Shown here: positions 1 to 8,793 of the stretch, in pieces
How the letters are laid out: every line of letters begins with the position of its first letter
Numbering within the stretch: the stretch's first letter is position 1
Assembly (NCBI RefSeq): GCF_019042245.1
Contig: NZ_JAHQCX010000014.1
Span: forward strand, 89,204 to 153,203
Reading direction: 5' to 3'
Origin: Diplocloster modestus
GTDB taxonomy: Bacteria; Bacillota; Clostridia; Lachnospirales; Lachnospiraceae
DNA: 64,000 nucleotides
Program-made: the position numbers and the translations under genes
Notes under the pieces: model-generated
What the model was told of the DNA's origin: nothing
The model's input: only the letters and a program-made list of their open reading frames with translations
Databases searched by the model: none

Positions 1-1157
1 GCCAGCTGTTGTTCGAAGTCGGCAAAAGAGTCTACGATCTTCAAGTCGTAGTCCGGGAAGGACTGTTTTTTTGTCAGGTCATTATGCAGAAGGTCTTTGA
101 TATATTTGATGTAATTACTGCCGCCTTTGACACGCATCTGGCTGGTCAGGGTGTGGTATGTGACCATCCTGTTTTGGAATTTCTGCTTTATCGTGCGGCC
201 CATGAGTTCTATATTGATACCGGAGGGTCCTACTACCTGATCTCTGTCGTAGAATAGGATCGGACAATCTGTCTGGTGGAATATCCAGTCTAATTCAGTG
301 GCGTCTTGCGGCAGATTTAATTTCTTGTTGTTGCCGTCGTGGGCATACATGTTGGTGATGTTTTTACGCTGGTGCAGACGATGGGCCTCATCCACCAGCA
401 GGATGTCGTATCTTTCTTTTGTTACATCGGACGGGCCGATGACCTCGGACGCTTTCAAACCCTGGATATGGCTGAATAAGGTTTTTATGGTAGCACGCAG
501 GGAGGTTTGGGGGATGACAATGCCTATCTTTTTATGACGATAAGGGGTATTTCCCTGCTCGTCGGTATAGTCTCTCAGGTATTTGAACAGGAATACCGCG
601 ACGATTGTCTTGCCGCTGCCGGGCATGCCCTCCACAATGATCGGGTGGTGGCAGTTGTTCTGGAGGCTGGTAAATATCTCGTCTACAGCTGTGCGCTGGT
701 CGTAGGTGAGTTCTTTGTAGGGAGAATATTTGAAAAGGTCTGAGTTTTTTATTTCGGCAATATTCTTTCGGACCAGATTTTTGGCACGGAGCTGGTTCCA
801 CAGGTTTGGGAAAAAATTGTCGTAGTATTCTTTGTTGTAGTAATCTTTGTTGGCAATTCCGCGGTTGTCATTGGTCAGGATGAACATTTCGTCCGCGGCC
901 ATCAACTGGATGAGCTGGGATTCGAAGTCTAAGGTCACAGACTTGTTGAATTCGCTGGAATAGATAAAGTGTACGTCTTTGAATATCTTTTTATCCGGCG
1001 TGCTTTTGTGCTGGGACATGCGGGTGGTGACGTCGTTGGATTCCCCTATGTAAGCTTTTTTGCCGTTTTCTAAGATGTATAGCATGGGCCAGTTATGGTA
1101 GTGATGCTGGGGGCCGTAGGTATCGGCGCGGAATTGTTTGTCGGTAATTTGGAACAT
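1..1157 (-). CDS. GIY-YIG nuclease / DUF2075 helicase-like protein, C-terminus outside window
   Basis: The minus-strand frame stays open to the left edge, so the C-terminus is missing; about 385 residues are visible. Residues 25-55 carry a GIY-YIG-type nuclease signature (LYILENGKKAYIGES). Residues 177-184 are a Walker A loop (GMPGSGKT) and about 252-259 a Walker B (ILLVDEAH), the NTPase core of the DUF2075 helicase-like family. Family members join a GIY-YIG nuclease to a superfamily-1-like ATPase; a role in DNA repair or in interference with foreign DNA is inference. ATG 1157 is chosen because GGAG lies 9 nt upstream; the in-frame ATGs at 1166 and 1172 lack a ribosome site. Confidence 0.85.
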   Translation of the reverse strand, partial: MFQITDKQFRADTYGPQHHYHNWPMLYILENGKKAYIGESNDVTTRMSQHKSTPDKKIFKDVHFIYSSEFNKSVTLDFESQLIQLMAADEMFILTNDNRGIANKDYYNKEYYDNFFPNLWNQLRAKNLVRKNIAEIKNSDLFKYSPYKELTYDQRTAVDEIFTSLQNNCHHPIIVEGMPGSGKTIVAVFLFKYLRDYTDEQGNTPYRHKKIGIVIPQTSLRATIKTLFSHIQGLKASEVIGPSDVTKERYDILLVDEAHRLHQRKNITNMYAHDGNNKKLNLPQDATELDWIFHQTDCPILFYDRDQVVGPSGINIELMGRTIKQKFQNRMVTYHTLTSQMRVKGGSNYIKYIKDLLHNDLTKKQSFPDYDLKIVDSFADFEQQL

Positions 1158-1829
1158 ATTTTTCATCTCCATGGATGGTGGGTTAGGTGCGGTTATCTTA
1201 CTGTAATTTTTATTTATCTGATGTTTAGGATATATGGGTAAATGGGTAAATTATTTTATATAATTTTCAAATGTTCGTGGTAATTCAGATACACTGATTC
1301 TGTTATATGTATGAGATTGAGTCTCTAATGTAGAATCTGTAATTACCTGAATGTAATCACTCCCCGCCAGAAATTAATGATAAAATTATCATGCTAAGTC
1401 TCCCTCCGCAAAACAGTTTTAATTACCGGTCCGATATTATTTTCTATAATTAATTATACTTTTCTCACATTGTATTGTAAAGTAATGAAAATTTTATGCC
1501 AGATGGTGTTTTAACCGAGAAAGGCCGCATAAATATCCTGACTTGTAAGCGAATTGGCTTCCTTGATTTCTCGGAAAGCAATCAGACTGCATTTGGGTTC
1601 TTACTCAAACAAGATTTAATGTTAAATATGAATACAGTTCAAATAGATGAGCTCAGTACTAAACTCATTTTATCAAGGAATACTTTACAAGTTATAACCC
1701 ACACTTGAATTTAATACCTCGAATCACAGGCATAAAGTAGTCCCCTCAAAGAAATTAAGCGACTATCTCATAGAAGCCATGAAAAAGGACACTGGATGAT
1801 TAAAAACCGCTTTACTTCCTCAAAAACGA

Positions 1830-1880
1830 AAAACCTTACCGACTTTCAGCTTCAAAATGCTTGAAAATCAGTAAGGTTTT
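1830..1880. terminator. Terminator-like hairpin
   Basis: AAAACCTTAC at 1830-1839 pairs with GTAAGGTTTT at 1871-1880. The stem ends in A on one side and T on the other, so it could stop transcription either way. The loop is long (31 nt) and has internal pairing of its own. No intact gene lies just upstream on either strand, so it may be a leftover of a lost gene. Confidence 0.4.
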
Positions 1881-2047
1881 TCTGTTACCAAATCGTTGCC
1901 AATATTTAAACAAATATGTTTGCACAAGGCTTTTTCAAGTACATTTCATCACTCGAACTCTGCTCCACACGGCAGAGATACGGGGACATGACCCACATGG
2001 AGTTTCTGGACACATGAAAACATTCCTGGAAAAATGAAGGTTGAGTA

Positions 2048-2099
2048 TTGCACTTTCGATGGCCAAAAATGTTGCACTTTTACTTGCCATTTACACTTT
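2048..2099. repeat. Three spaced TTGCACTTT-type repeats, possible IS21-like end remnant
   Basis: TTGCACTTT occurs at 2048-2056 and 2072-2080, and TTACACTTT at 2091-2099. Multiple short direct repeats close to a terminus are typical of IS21-family ends, where the transposase binds. No istA or istB frame is visible nearby, so if this reading is right only an end survives. Chance repeats in AT-rich DNA are the alternative. Confidence 0.3.
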
Positions 2100-2293
2100 G
2101 TCAGGTTGACCATAAATTCCTCTTTATTTTTTGCCTTGCTAGGGTCATTTCCTGTGGCCTGAATACCCCCGGAAAGACCTCTCTCAGGATTTTCAAATCC
2201 TGGCAAATCATCAATCTGCTAACAATGAATACTCACCGGAATCTCGTTCCCCTTTCCTGTAAATTTGTAAAGGTTAGCATCCACTCAACTTAC

Positions 2294-3562
2294 TTATTTT
2301 CCAATCATAATATTGAGAATTTCAATGTCAGTGTCCGCCATACCTACTCTCCCAATACGGCCAATATTTGCAATCGTCTGCTCGATATCTTCCTCAACAA
2401 ATCCTTCCCCATGAGCAAATGCAAATCCGTCTTTTGCAAGCATATAACTCATAAGAGCCGTATCAACAGCACTCCGGATCTTTGATGCACAACTGGGTTT
2501 TGCTCCGTCACAGATCATACCACCGATGGTACCCACCGAATTAATGACCGTTTTGCAAATCACCTCGAAACTCTCATCATACAGATACGCCACGCCGCAG
2601 GCTGCTCCGGCAGCCGCACTGACAGCACCGCAATAGGCAGAAAGGCTTCCAATATAACGTTTCTGATTCAAAGCTATCAGATTAGACAGCACAAGAGCCC
2701 GCACCAGCTTTTCATGAGAAACATCAAGCTCCCTGGCATAAACAATAACCGGCATGGAAACAGTAACTCCTTGATTACCGCTTCCCGAGTTAATCACAAC
2801 CGGCAAGGGGCAGCCTCCCATACGTGCATCTGACCCGGCTGCGGCATAAGCAGCTGCACGGAATTTCACATCATTGCCATAATTTTTAATAACTTCCGAA
2901 CCGACATTCACTCCCCAGTTTCTTTTAATGCCTTCTTCAGCAATCGCCGTATTCATCTCAATCTGTCGATTTATAATTTCGCATACATCTTCCATACGAA
3001 CCTGATTTGCAAAATCATAGATATCGCACATATTGAGCAGAGTTTTATCGCCATTCACCTCAGACTGTGTATCATTACTTTTTGAAAAAATAATCTCTCC
3101 ATTATGCTCAATCTTCGTAATATTCGTATGATAAGACCGGATTTCAACTGCTGCACATTTGCTGCCTTTTCTGACTACACAATATATATATAAATTTTCT
3201 TCTCCCTCACGAAGGTGTACAGAACAAATCCCCCGCTCAATAAGTTCACGGGTTTTTTGGCGGTGTGCATCATTGATATCACTTAAGACCTCCAGTTTCT
3301 TATGGGCCTGTCCTCCTACCATCCCCAATACCGCTGCAACATCAACCCCTTTTTGACCGCCTGATGACGGAACTGTTACGCCTTTTACATTTTTAATAAT
3401 ATTGCCGCTGCAGGTTACGTCTATTTTATCAGGCAATTCACCCAACACCTGACGAGCTTTCGCCGCAGCATATGCCACAGCGATCGGCTCCGTGCATCCG
3501 AGTGCAGGAAACAGCTCGTTTGCAAGTATGGCAACATAATTTTCGTACAGCATTTTATTCAT
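2294..3562 (-). CDS. L-cysteine desulfidase-like protein (UPF0597, serine dehydratase alpha-like)
   Basis: A 422-residue protein of the UPF0597/CyuA family. Characterised members are Fe-S enzymes that break L-cysteine into pyruvate, ammonia and sulfide. Visible hallmarks are GCTEP (Cys23) near the N-terminus, the glycine-rich MGGCPLPVVINSGSGNQG block in the middle, and near the C-terminus CDGAKPSC, whose two cysteines are 7 apart as expected for cluster ligands. The start is placed at 3562, because AGAAAGGA lies 8 nt upstream; a longer frame to 3634 would run into the preceding gene. Last gene of the operon headed by the ATC-hydrolase-like gene, 56 bp behind the M20 hydrolase. The context supports cysteine or a related amino acid as substrate. 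The exact substrate is unproven. Confidence 0.85.
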   Translation of the reverse strand: MNKMLYENYVAILANELFPALGCTEPIAVAYAAAKARQVLGELPDKIDVTCSGNIIKNVKGVTVPSSGGQKGVDVAAVLGMVGGQAHKKLEVLSDINDAHRQKTRELIERGICSVHLREGEENLYIYCVVRKGSKCAAVEIRSYHTNITKIEHNGEIIFSKSNDTQSEVNGDKTLLNMCDIYDFANQVRMEDVCEIINRQIEMNTAIAEEGIKRNWGVNVGSEVIKNYGNDVKFRAAAYAAAGSDARMGGCPLPVVINSGSGNQGVTVSMPVIVYARELDVSHEKLVRALVLSNLIALNQKRYIGSLSAYCGAVSAAAGAACGVAYLYDESFEVICKTVINSVGTIGGMICDGAKPSCASKIRSAVDTALMSYMLAKDGFAFAHGEGFVEEDIEQTIANIGRIGRVGMADTDIEILNIMIGK

Positions 3563-3618
3563 GATTCTAATCCTTTCTGACTGTTCATGTACAAGAAATT
3601 GAAATGCCCCATACCGTA

Positions 3619-4962
3619 TCATTGTGGGGAGCACCCTTCCATCAGCGAAGAATACGGAGGATTATTTTTAATCCTTTCTTCAAACTCCGCCTTCGCTCTT
3701 AATAACAACTCAGGATTCTCGATCAAATCAAGAGCCAGATTTGCCATCAATTTAGCAGATGCATGCATCCCGCGTTTTGCCGCGTCACTTTTTCCCTGTG
3801 CAACCGTTCCCCAGTTGTGAGGCTTCGTCCCCTCAGCTAAAGTCACACCAAAAAAATGGGTTAGCGGAGCTTTCCAGCTGACATCACAGACATCGGAATG
3901 AATCAGCTCCTGTCCGGTATTAATGTCAGACCGGTAAGGCTCTAAAGCCTGGGGATGAGTGCCTGCCGCCAGAAATTTCCGGCCATACTCCAATTCTTCT
4001 TCTGTGTAATCCAACGGAAGAATCTCCTCCATGTTTTCTCTTAAAGCTTCATTGAGCGTATTGTTTACCAAATAGTTTGCATAACTGCTGGCAACGAAAG
4101 GTCCCGACATTTTAGTACCTGTCATAAGTGCAGCGCCTTTTGCTATATCTGTCACCCGCTGAAATACTTCTTTTAAATAGTTCTGATCCGGATGCCTGAG
4201 CTGATAAAGGCCTTCTGCATGGTCAGGAACCACATTTGCGGCTTTACCTCCACTATCGATGATGGAATAAGACATTCTGGTATCTTCCTGGACCAATTTT
4301 CTGAGAAAATTATAGCCTATATTCATAAGCTCCAGCGCATCGAGAGCGCTCCTGCCCTGTTCCGCATGTAAAGCATGAGCCGACACGCCATCCCATTTGA
4401 AGGAAACCGATGTAATTGCCCTTCCTGAAGTGGTAATGTCCCAGTAATGGTATGGATGCCAGGCAATGACAGCATCCACATCATCAAATAACCCCTCGCG
4501 AACCATGTAGACCTTTCCGCCCCCGCCTTCTTCTGCCGGGCATCCGTAATAACGCACAGATGCTTTTATATGGTGTTTTCCCAGATATTCTTTCACAGCG
4601 CATGCAGCCTCCATGCTTCCTGCTCCAAATAGATTATGGCCGCACCCATGGCCGGGAGTTCCTGGTTGAACAGCTTTAGGTTCTGCAACATCAGCCGCCT
4701 GGCTTAAGTTTGGCAGCGCATCCAGTTCACCCAAAAAGGCAATAACAGGTCCCTCTGTTCCCCAATGCGCCACCAACCCCGATTCCATCCCTGCTGCAGG
4801 CATTATGATTTCAAAACCTCTTTTTTCCATATAGTCTGCCTGTATCTTTGCAGACCGTATTTCCAAAAAGCTTGTCTCCGCAAACTCCCATACTTTATCG
4901 GATATTTTTTCAAAATCACTCTGCCTGCTGTCCATAATATCATTTATCTCTTCTCTAATCAT
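3619..4962 (-). CDS. M20 family amidohydrolase, AbgB-like
   Basis: A 447-residue cytoplasmic metallohydrolase of the M20/AbgB group, whose known members cut amide bonds such as p-aminobenzoyl-glutamate or N-carbamoyl and N-acyl amino acids. Metal-site motifs: GELDALP (79-84), GHGCGHN (104-110), the catalytic pair in CPAEEGGGGK (about 141-150), AWHPYH (about 168-173) and a C-terminal HNWGT. Length is normal. GAAGGGAG lies upstream of the ATG. It follows two ABC permease genes and precedes the desulfidase-like gene. In this setting I infer that it releases an amino acid, perhaps cysteine, from an N-substituted intermediate. General peptide or folate-fragment hydrolysis is the alternative. Confidence 0.87.
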   Translation of the reverse strand: MIREEINDIMDSRQSDFEKISDKVWEFAETSFLEIRSAKIQADYMEKRGFEIIMPAAGMESGLVAHWGTEGPVIAFLGELDALPNLSQAADVAEPKAVQPGTPGHGCGHNLFGAGSMEAACAVKEYLGKHHIKASVRYYGCPAEEGGGGKVYMVREGLFDDVDAVIAWHPYHYWDITTSGRAITSVSFKWDGVSAHALHAEQGRSALDALELMNIGYNFLRKLVQEDTRMSYSIIDSGGKAANVVPDHAEGLYQLRHPDQNYLKEVFQRVTDIAKGAALMTGTKMSGPFVASSYANYLVNNTLNEALRENMEEILPLDYTEEELEYGRKFLAAGTHPQALEPYRSDINTGQELIHSDVCDVSWKAPLTHFFGVTLAEGTKPHNWGTVAQGKSDAAKRGMHASAKLMANLALDLIENPELLLRAKAEFEERIKNNPPYSSLMEGCSPQ

Positions 4963-5039
4963 CGTAACTATACTCCCTTCACTTCCATCCCAGAGAAAGC
5001 CGCTCTATAGGAAACGAAGTTTCTTATAGAATTAAAATA

Positions 5040-5996
5040 TCATGCTTTCTTTCCAACCAGCGCAGACTCTTCCCTGCGGCGTTTCATCCGTTGAATAATC
5101 ACAGTGATAGCAAGAACCAGCGTTGTAGCCACATAAGGGAACATGGAAACAAACTGATTGGGAATACCCCAGGGCGCAATACGGGAGGCAACTGACTGGG
5201 ACATACCAAAGAAGACGCAGCCAACGCCGGCAGCCAACGGATTGGCATTTCCAAACTGCATGGCCGCCATTCCCATAAATCCTTTCCCTCCGCTCATACC
5301 CTCAATGAAGAAGCAGGAATAGCCCAAAGACAGATGGGCGCCGCCAATACCTGCACATGCCCCTGACAGAAGGAGGGCCTGCATCTGTTTCTTCTTCACA
5401 TCAATCCCCGCTGTCATGGATGCCATAGGATTTAAGCCCACAGAACGAAGCCGAAGGCCCCATACCGTCTTATAAAACATGTACCAGACCACAATGACAA
5501 GTGGTATAATAAGCAGATCCGTCACCGCGTAGCCGCTGAAAAGACTGGCAAGCACCGGATTCTTATTCAGAAATCCCAAATTCACCTTTGCTATGGCCTG
5601 CACCTTATCACTGACAAAGTTACCGTTAGCCCCAAAAATGGTATTCAACAGGAACCGTGTCCCGGACGCTGCGATCATATTGACGGAAAGACCTACCACA
5701 AAAATATTCACCTTATAATTCAGATAGGCTTTTCCCATAAACCACGATACCAACACCCCAATCACCATGCCCGCCAGAACTCCGCAGATCCAGCTCCCGG
5801 TAAAATAGCTGGCAGCAAATCCGAAGAAGGCCCCAAACATAAGAATCCCTTCTGCGGCAATATTAACGATATTTGCCTGTCGGCTTATAACTGCACACAT
5901 GCAGGCATAAAAAATCGGCACAGCAGCTACAAATCCATCGTGGATCAATGTATAGGAAAATATCTTTTCTAAGATTTCTGACCAATTTGCAAGCAT
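5040..5996 (-). CDS. ABC transporter permease, nucleoside/BMP type (NupQ/YufQ-like)
   Basis: A 318-residue inner-membrane permease with roughly eight to ten hydrophobic segments and the conserved stretch VNIAAEGILMFGAF, typical of the permeases that work with BMP/PnrA-type lipoproteins and nucleoside-like ligands. It forms the second half of the channel with the permease at 6013-7098, 16 bp upstream. GAAGGGGGG precedes its ATG. The family is known for nucleoside uptake (Bacillus NupNOPQ, Streptococcus PnrA systems), but the neighbouring enzymes point to another heterocycle or amino acid derivative here. The substrate is therefore open. Confidence 0.88.
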   Translation of the reverse strand: MLANWSEILEKIFSYTLIHDGFVAAVPIFYACMCAVISRQANIVNIAAEGILMFGAFFGFAASYFTGSWICGVLAGMVIGVLVSWFMGKAYLNYKVNIFVVGLSVNMIAASGTRFLLNTIFGANGNFVSDKVQAIAKVNLGFLNKNPVLASLFSGYAVTDLLIIPLVIVVWYMFYKTVWGLRLRSVGLNPMASMTAGIDVKKKQMQALLLSGACAGIGGAHLSLGYSCFFIEGMSGGKGFMGMAAMQFGNANPLAAGVGCVFFGMSQSVASRIAPWGIPNQFVSMFPYVATTLVLAITVIIQRMKRRREESALVGKKA

Positions 5997-6012
5997 ATTC
6001 TTCCCCCCTTCC

Positions 6013-7098
6013 CTATGCCTTCAAGTTATTCTCTTTGTTGCGGACAAAAATTTTTCTGACAAATCCGAAAAATCTCTTATAATCAAACATTTTCTCCATG
6101 GAAACAAAAAGAATCATAAGGGGTGTCACCGTATAAATCAGCGCGCTGGAGATTCCCGTATAATATTCCATACCGCTGCCTCCTGCTCTCGTGAAGGAAA
6201 TGAAGAAGGAAGAAAGCGGCACCAACGCCAGGTTGTTGTTTACAAGCAGACATGCGATAATGCCCTGGAACGCTGAATTCTGTGAAAAATTCTGAATAAA
6301 GGTTCCATAAATCCCCAGCACTTCCAGACCTCCGGCAATACCGCCAAGACCACAGCTAAGCATTACCGTGGCAAGTACCACCCGCTTTGACTTTATGCCC
6401 ACGGTATCTGAATACCTCGCATTAGTCGCAACATTTCTGATTTTAAAACCAAACGTTGTTCTAAAGGACAAAAAGTACACAAAAATGTAAACCAGAATCG
6501 CTATAAAAATTGCAGTACTCGCACGACTGGGAGAAAGCGGTAATTTAGCAAACATCGCATTTTCCTGAACATAGGGGGTCTGCGGGATTGGCGAGCCGGG
6601 AGACACCCAAACATTGTTTATCATAAAGTCGCAGAAAAAAATGGCCACATAGTTCATCAAAATGGTAGTACATGCCTCATTTACGTTATAATAAGCTTTC
6701 AGAATACCGCATATGCTGCCATACAACGCAGCTACGATAAAACCGCATGCCAGGCTAAGGGGAATGATTACAATTTTGGGCAAATCCGGAAGCAGGAACG
6801 CCGGCGCCGCCGAGAACATTGCGCCAAGATAAAAGGAACCCTCTAGTCCTAAATTGAAGTAACCGATTCTTCTTGTCAGACTGTATGCAGATGCAATCGT
6901 CAAAATCATAATAAAATCTTCAATCAGAGATCCAAAATTAAACTTGGACCCAAATCCGCCTCGGAACAACTGATAAAAAGCGTCTATCGGATTGTGTCCG
7001 CATATCGCAATGACCACCCCAAAGAGAACAAAAGAAAAAACAAAAGCCAAAACGATTCTTATAGTTGTTTCAAATTTCTCAGACTTCACTTTTAGCAT
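6013..7098 (-). CDS. ABC transporter permease, nucleoside/BMP type (NupP/YufP-like)
   Basis: A 361-residue polytopic membrane protein with the family patterns NLGLEGSFYLGAMFSA and NEACTTILMNYVA. It pairs with the permease at 5040-5996. Its start overlaps the end of the ATPase gene by 20 bp: the AGGAGG that drives it lies within the last codons of that gene, with ATG 8 nt later, indicating translational coupling. The overlap, the order lipoprotein, ATPase, permease, permease, and the family match that of nup operons support one importer. Confidence 0.88.
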   Translation of the reverse strand: MLKVKSEKFETTIRIVLAFVFSFVLFGVVIAICGHNPIDAFYQLFRGGFGSKFNFGSLIEDFIMILTIASAYSLTRRIGYFNLGLEGSFYLGAMFSAAPAFLLPDLPKIVIIPLSLACGFIVAALYGSICGILKAYYNVNEACTTILMNYVAIFFCDFMINNVWVSPGSPIPQTPYVQENAMFAKLPLSPSRASTAIFIAILVYIFVYFLSFRTTFGFKIRNVATNARYSDTVGIKSKRVVLATVMLSCGLGGIAGGLEVLGIYGTFIQNFSQNSAFQGIIACLLVNNNLALVPLSSFFISFTRAGGSGMEYYTGISSALIYTVTPLMILFVSMEKMFDYKRFFGFVRKIFVRNKENNLKA

Positions 7099-8632
7099 CC
7101 GATTCGCCTCCTAACATCAGCATACCAAGCTTCTCATCCGTCAGATTTTCGTCATTGACCACTTCTCCCGATATACGCCCTTCATACATAACAATAATTC
7201 TGTCGGAAAGAGCCAAAATCTCATCAATATCCGCTGAAATAAGCAGCACTCCAAGGCCTTCACGCTTTGCCTGATCAATAAGCTTACGAATTCCCTCAAT
7301 ACTGCCGATATCGACACCACGCGTCGGCTGTGCCGCCAGCAGAAGCTTTTTCCCCGGAGCCCCCAGTTCACGGGCAACTACAATTTTCTGCGCATTTCCG
7401 CCAGAAAAACCCATGGCCAAATTACGTGGATCCCGTGGCCGGATATCAAAGCGTTCTATTCTTTCTTCCGAAACTTTCCTCATTTCTTTCTCAGAAATGA
7501 TGCCGTACTTTGAAAAAGGCGCATTTCCAATCTCCGCTGCCACCAGGTTATAGGTAACCGTATGCTCCTTATTCAAACCGCGGTCATTACGGTCTTCCGG
7601 AATATGGGCAAGTCCGCAGTCTCTGACGTAATGCGCAGCTTTATTGGAAATCACTTTATCACCCAGTATAATTTCGCCCTTCTCAACAGGCCTTAAGCCT
7701 GCAATCGCTTCTCCCAGTTCACTTTGCCCATTTCCATCAATACCGGCAACACCGAGAACTTCTCCCGCCCGAACCACAAAAGAAATATCTCTGTTTTTGG
7801 ATAACTCCCGCTCGGAAGGAACATAGACATTCTTTACCTGTAAAACCGGCTCGCCCATTTCAACCATAGAACGTTTTCCATCAAGAAACACCTCGCGCCC
7901 AACCATCATTTTTGCAAGTTCTGGAATCGTTGTGTCAGACTTATCGACTGTAGCAACATATCTGCCCCCGCGCATAACACTGATGCGGTCACTGATAGCC
8001 ATAACCTCTTTGAGCTTATGAGAAATGAATACAATCGTTACCCCATCTTTTCTCATAATATCCAAAATTTCAAACAATTTGTCAGTTTCCTGCGGAGTAA
8101 GAACAGCGGTGGGCTCATCGAGAATCAGTACATCCGCCCCGCGGTAAAGAGCCTTGATAATTTCAACTCTCTGCATTTCACCAACCGATATATTTAATAC
8201 TTTTCTATCCAGATGAACATTCATCTGGTAGTTTTCTATATAATGATTGATTTTTTTTCGGGCTGCGGTAAAATCCAACGCCATCTTAGAGTTTCCTTTT
8301 GTAGGTTCCACGCCAAGAATAATATTCTCAAGGACTGTCATTTCCTTCACAAGCATAAATTCCTGATGGACCATTCCAATGCCGTGTTGAATGGCACTAT
8401 GTGTATTATATTTACTTAAATCAACTTTCTCACCGTTTAAAAAGATTTCACCCTGATCGATCGGATACATCCCGTACAGAATTTTCATCATTGTGGATTT
8501 TCCTGCACCGTTTTCCCCTATAAGAGAATGAATCTCCCCCTTGAATAAATCGAACCTGGCTCCATCTACAGCTTTCACAAAAGGAAACTGTTTGTGAATA
8601 TTTTTCATTTCAACAGTTTTTTGCTGTTGCAT
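7079..8632 (-). CDS. ABC transporter ATP-binding protein, two ABC domains (NupO/YufO-like)
   Basis: A 517-residue cytoplasmic protein with two fused ABC modules. The first has Walker A GENGAGKST, signature NISVGEMQR and Walker B VLILDEPTAVL. The second has the degenerate loop GIDGNGQSE and signature GFSGGNAQK, as is usual in this group. It powers the BMP-type importer encoded around it. It is separated from the lipoprotein gene by 161 bp containing a strong hairpin (8713-8745), which may set its level below that of the binding protein. AGGGAGAAAGGG precedes the ATG. Confidence 0.9.
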   Translation of the reverse strand: MQQQKTVEMKNIHKQFPFVKAVDGARFDLFKGEIHSLIGENGAGKSTMMKILYGMYPIDQGEIFLNGEKVDLSKYNTHSAIQHGIGMVHQEFMLVKEMTVLENIILGVEPTKGNSKMALDFTAARKKINHYIENYQMNVHLDRKVLNISVGEMQRVEIIKALYRGADVLILDEPTAVLTPQETDKLFEILDIMRKDGVTIVFISHKLKEVMAISDRISVMRGGRYVATVDKSDTTIPELAKMMVGREVFLDGKRSMVEMGEPVLQVKNVYVPSERELSKNRDISFVVRAGEVLGVAGIDGNGQSELGEAIAGLRPVEKGEIILGDKVISNKAAHYVRDCGLAHIPEDRNDRGLNKEHTVTYNLVAAEIGNAPFSKYGIISEKEMRKVSEERIERFDIRPRDPRNLAMGFSGGNAQKIVVARELGAPGKKLLLAAQPTRGVDIGSIEGIRKLIDQAKREGLGVLLISADIDEILALSDRIIVMYEGRISGEVVNDENLTDEKLGMLMLGGESDAKSEV

Positions 8633-8712
8633 GCCTTTTCCCTTTCTCCCTGCAGGCTATGTATTTAGATTGAACGGCTCAAAGCCGCCATTCGTCCGCC
8701 AAGTATAAAATA

Positions 8713-8745
8713 CCTGCAGTCAGGCTCATAAAGCCTGGCCGCAGG
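8713..8745 (-). other. Intercistronic hairpin between lipoprotein and ATPase genes
   Basis: CCTGC at 8713-8717 and CAGGCT at 8721-8726 pair with AGCCTG at 8732-8737 and GCAGG at 8741-8745. The stem has a short interior mismatch and a small A-rich loop. There is no U-run, so it is not a classic terminator. Such hairpins behind binding-protein genes commonly protect the 3' end of the upstream message. That role is inferred. A similar hairpin sits at the same place in the second ABC operon (40923-40962). Confidence 0.55.
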
Positions 8746-8793
8746 TTTCATGCAAACCCCCTAAGCGATAGCAACTAACCAGACTTCATTGAC

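Larger units (their letters stand above)
1158..2293. other. Gene-poor gap with possible mobile-element debris
   Basis: AT-rich 1.1 kb stretch without a convincing gene. A 70-codon plus-strand frame at 1496-1708 has no ribosome site. Overlapping its end in another frame, about 1703-1798, is a short peptide ending KKLSDYLIEAMKKDTG then stop, which looks like the tail of a lost larger protein. The right part, about 1950-2110, contains spaced repeats described separately. I read the gap as decayed accessory DNA, but I cannot name the parent element. Confidence 0.4.

Noticed and set aside
1496..1708. 70-codon gene on the plus strand
   Set aside because: No ribosome site, no domain and low-complexity flanks; kept only as part of the gap description.
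2048..2485. 145-codon plus-strand frame
   Set aside because: Overlaps the antisense strand of the desulfidase-like gene and the IS-like repeats; no ribosome site or domain.
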